Positions 61,755 through 64,000 of a stretch of DNA of 64,000 nt are shown in pieces. A program made the translations under genes and the position numbers. Below the pieces are notes generated by a model that was not told the origin of the DNA, searched no databases, and worked only from the letters and a program-made list of their open reading frames with translations. Source of the stretch: Streptomyces sp. NBC_01217 (GTDB taxonomy: Bacteria > Actinomycetota > Actinomycetes > Streptomycetales > Streptomycetaceae); the NCBI RefSeq assembly GCF_035994185.1, contig NZ_CP108538.1:5061501-5125500 (forward strand). Reading direction: 5' to 3'. Positions within the stretch are counted from its first letter, which is position 1. Each line of letters opens with the position of its first letter.

Positions 61755-62582
61755 TCAGCGGTGTTTCCGCTCGGTCCGGGGGATCATCGCCGCCCGTACC
61801 TCGCTCATGCGGGTGCGTACGCCGGTGGACGGGATGGTTCCGTCCGGCCCGGCGGGTGCCTCGGCCGGGTTGCCCCGGCATGGTCCGCAGCGGCCGCCGA
61901 TCAGGGCCTCCGGGCTGCCGGGTGCGCGGCATTCGCTGCATTCCAGGGCGCGCAACACCGTGCGCTGTGGGGCTGGAGCGACCCGTTCGGGTGGCATCTT
62001 GTCGGTCAGCCGCCTGCGCAGGAGGGCGGCGGCGTGGTGGACGGGGGTGGGGAGGCCGTCGGTGAGGGCGTGCAGGACTTCCGCCTCCGTGGCGCCGCGC
62101 TCGAACCAGTCGGTGACCTGCGGTTCCAGCGCCGCGCAGTCCGCCGCCGAGAGGGTGAGGGCGGGTACGGTACGGCCCAGTGCGGCCAGCAGTACGAACG
62201 CCCGGGAGCGGGTGGGGTGTTGGTGCTGCCGTCGCTCCGGCGGTACGTCGCCCCTGGTGAACGCCGCCCACCAGGCGTCGTCGCGCGCGGTGCGGGAGAA
62301 GAACGTACGCGTCACCCAGAGCAGGGCCTCGTCATTGGCGATGCACTCGCTGCCGCGCCGCAGATGCCCGGCGTCCTGAAGCCGGTTGAGGGCGGTCCGC
62401 AGGGCGCACTGTCCGTACGGGAGGACCTTCGCCAGCGTCTTCACGGAGATGTCGGCACCGTCGGGCAGCCGGTCGATGTACGCGGCGATGGACGCCTCGC
62501 GCGGCGGCAGATGCGCGAAATCGCGGTCGCTGCGGGGGTGTTGGGCGGGCGCGGACCGCTTGCCGTAACCCGGGTTGGCCAT
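61755..62582 (-). CDS. Winged-helix and zinc-ribbon protein of unknown function
   Basis: 275 residues. An N-terminal winged helix (SIAAYIDRLPDGADISVKTL followed by PYGQCALRTALNRLQDAGHL) resembles small MarR/GntR-like DNA-binding domains. The middle is helical. The C-terminal part has CSEC and CGPC 15 residues apart, a likely zinc ribbon. The family recurs in streptomycetes but has no known role. No ribosome-binding site is clear at ATG 62582. Confidence 0.7.
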   Translation of the reverse strand: MANPGYGKRSAPAQHPRSDRDFAHLPPREASIAAYIDRLPDGADISVKTLAKVLPYGQCALRTALNRLQDAGHLRRGSECIANDEALLWVTRTFFSRTARDDAWWAAFTRGDVPPERRQHQHPTRSRAFVLLAALGRTVPALTLSAADCAALEPQVTDWFERGATEAEVLHALTDGLPTPVHHAAALLRRRLTDKMPPERVAPAPQRTVLRALECSECRAPGSPEALIGGRCGPCRGNPAEAPAGPDGTIPSTGVRTRMSEVRAAMIPRTERKHR

Positions 62583-63060
62583 CGGGTGCGGGGGTGTGTG
62601 CGGGGGTACGTGCGGTGCGCACGGGGCGGCACTAAGCTGACTGACAGCCAACAGATCGAGCTCCTGTCGATCGAAGTGGTCAGACCCCTGTCCGGTGTTC
62701 CAGCACCGGCAGGGGTTGTTCGTTATTCGGAACGCTAGAGCGTTGCCACCATCCGTGGCAAGTCGGTCACGAAAAGTCAACTCACCAGGCAGGGAGGGTG
62801 GGTGGGAAGTGGCCCACCTCCCGTTCCTCGGAAAGAGCGCTCGGACTTCGCGGCTTGAGCTCCGGGGAATTCCGCCTGGTGGGGGCGTGCGGGGGCGGTG
62901 TGAGTGCGCCGTGCGTGATTCGCGTGCGCCGCCGCTGTTGAGGTGGAAAGCCGGGCCGGGAGCCCGGGGAGCGTGCGGGCGGACGCACATGTTTGTGATC
63001 TTGAGGCGCCGGGCCGCTCCGGGCCCGTCCCCCCACTCTTTCTCTCGTACGAGGAGTCCC
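62583..63060. other. Divergent control region with hairpin and palindrome
   Basis: This 478-base gap has no gene. It contains a 13-14-base-arm hairpin (62684-62716) and the palindrome AACGCTAGAGCGTT (62731-62744). The stretch around 62720-62780 is AT-rich for this genome and probably holds promoters. Confidence 0.5.
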
Positions 63061-63528
63061 GTGCGTATTCGTTCGTTCCTCTCCCTCGCCGTGTCGGCCG
63101 TCGCCGTGGCGGCGCTGGCGACCCCCGCCCAGGCGGCCGATGACGGTGCGTACTTCATCCGTGACGCGCGTTCCGGCGCGTGTCTGGCGGGCGGTGAAGG
63201 TCCGCTGGGCGGCCACATCGAGCCCTGCAACCCCGGCACCGTCTGGGAGATCCGCAACCTGGGCGACGGCTTGGTCCGGATCGTCGAGGCGCGCGGAGAG
63301 GAGCGCTGCCTGGCGCTCTCGCCGGTCCGGATCTACCCGCCGGCCGTGTACGTCGAGCAGTGCGGCAACCGGCCCGACGAGTGGGCGGTCCTGGGTGAAC
63401 CCGGAGGAGGACCGGCCCCCATCGCGCTCGGCCGGGGAGGGGCGGCCTTCCTGACCACGGAGGGCAGCCGCGCGGTCCTCACCCCCGACGCGGGCCCCTC
63501 CCAGTGGATTCTGGAGCGGCTCGGCTAG
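63061..63528 (+). CDS. Secreted small beta-trefoil-like protein
   Basis: 155 residues from GTG 63061 with GAGGAG upstream. The signal peptide RIRSFLSLAVSAVAVAALA ends near AQA. The mature part has GAYFIRDARSGACLAGG, VWEIRNLGDGLVRIVEARG and QWILERLG, three repeated strands with paired Cys, like ricin-B or protease-inhibitor trefoils. Sugar-binding QxW motifs are not clear. It may be an extracellular inhibitor or lectin. Confidence 0.75.
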   Translation: MRIRSFLSLAVSAVAVAALATPAQAADDGAYFIRDARSGACLAGGEGPLGGHIEPCNPGTVWEIRNLGDGLVRIVEARGEERCLALSPVRIYPPAVYVEQCGNRPDEWAVLGEPGGGPAPIALGRGGAAFLTTEGSRAVLTPDAGPSQWILERLG

Positions 63529-63551
63529 GGGCACTTCGGCCGGTCGAGCAG

Positions 63552-63590
63552 CCGCCCCGTGCCGGGAACGTCCTTTCCGGCACGGGGCGG
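63552..63590. terminator. Bidirectional terminator at the right end
   Basis: Perfect 14-base arms (63552-63565, 63577-63590) lie between convergent genes. Confidence 0.85.
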
Positions 63591-63619
63591 TTTCTTCGGT
63601 CGGGGGCCTTGCGCGCGCC

Positions 63620-64000
63620 CTACCGGAAGGCGGCGATGTTGCGCCGGGCCCAGTCGGCGAAGGCGCGGGGCGCCCGGCCGAGAACCTGCTCGACGTCGGG
63701 GCTGATCCGCTGCTCGGCGGGCTTGGGCTCGCCGAGGATGGCAAGGGTGGTCTCGACCACGGGCTCGGGCATGAACTGCAGCATCTGCGCACGGGCTTCG
63801 TCGCGGGTCTGCTCGATGAACCGGACCGGCTCGCCGAGCGCGGCGCCGAGCGCCTCGGCCCGCTGGCGGGGCGTGCTGAGGGCGGGTCCGGTCAACTCGT
63901 AGACCTTCCCGGCGTGACCGTCCGCGCGCAGGGCCATGGCGGCCACCTCGGCGATGTCGGCCGGATCGACGACCGGCAGGCCGACGTCACCGAACGGCGC
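63620..64000 (-). CDS. NmrA-like NAD(P)-binding protein (5' end outside window)
   Basis: Only the C-terminal 126 residues are visible; the frame continues past 64000. VVDPADIAEVAAMALRADGH followed by GKVYELTGP is the typical end of NmrA/atypical short-chain reductases, followed by a helical tail ending WARRNIAAFR. The N-terminal Rossmann domain lies outside the window. It probably acts as a quinone- or NADPH-sensing reductase. Confidence 0.82.
   Translation of the reverse strand, partial: APFGDVGLPVVDPADIAEVAAMALRADGHAGKVYELTGPALSTPRQRAEALGAALGEPVRFIEQTRDEARAQMLQFMPEPVVETTLAILGEPKPAEQRISPDVEQVLGRAPRAFADWARRNIAAFR

Overview
The window is high-GC actinobacterial DNA with Streptomyces-type genes and codon use. 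From memory, the gene order after the first 4 kb follows the S. coelicolor chromosome from about SCO4209 (gpm) to SCO4296 (groEL2). I could not run an alignment to confirm this. It is chromosomal core with a few accessory insertions. No CRISPR array, rRNA gene or specialised-metabolite cluster was seen.

Layout. (1) 1-4200: the right-hand end of an integrative element of the AICE type. It holds a primase-polymerase replication protein (cut by the window edge), a small Cys/His protein, a DUF3631 ATPase, a cluster of short iteron-like repeats, an excisionase and a tyrosine integrase. (2) 4208-9900: gpmA, an MFS exporter, an unlisted 49-residue cysteine-rich protein, then phoU facing phoR-phoP with a PHO box between them. 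(3) 9938-19300: a lipoprotein, carD, ispD-ispF, a PPOX-fold protein, cysS, an rRNA 2'-O-methyltransferase, a DoxX membrane protein, a nucleotidyltransferase and a small secreted protein. (4) 19543-24700: msiK with a DasR-like operator, tRNA-Thr(UGU), then a patchy stretch with a truncated ORF, a PAS-GAF-PP2C-ATPase regulator with altered metal-binding residues, an M24 peptidase remnant and a Nudix hydrolase. (5) 24700-33900: a secreted lectin/DUF11 protein with a Cys-His-Lys tail, two FAD oxidoreductases, a rhomboid-like protein, a phosphotransferase remnant, GNAT, quinone oxidoreductase and pentapeptide proteins. (6) 33900-44200: a SenR-like regulator, a SenS-like kinase missing its catalytic core, an HbpS-like haem-binding protein, M1 and M4 metalloproteases, TerD, an ArfB-like release factor, a flavin reductase, a CdgB-like diguanylate cyclase behind BldD-like and Crp-like sites, and a CBM protein. 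(7) 44250-50600: nagK-nagA with a PfkB-family kinase and a class II aldolase, divergent from a sugar-binding lipoprotein, with DasR-like sites between. (8) 50860-54260: otsB, otsA and gpgS (trehalose and glucosylglycerate). (9) 54388-60284: a SAM-I riboswitch in front of thrC, a CysO/MoaD carrier, a cold-shock protein, an IS30-family element, then groEL2 behind two CIRCE-like operators. (10) 60378-64000: an alpha/beta hydrolase, a winged-helix/zinc-ribbon protein, a secreted protein and the end of an NmrA-like protein.

How the genes work together. Sugar uptake and amino-sugar catabolism are linked by predicted DasR sites upstream of msiK, nagKA and probably the binding protein. Phosphate control is the complete PhoU-PhoR-PhoP set. 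The HbpS-SenS-SenR redox system is present but looks broken in the kinase. Several genes (M1 peptidase, otsB, otsA, possibly cysS and GNAT) have a -10-like hexamer about 6-8 bases before the start codon and probably make leaderless mRNAs.
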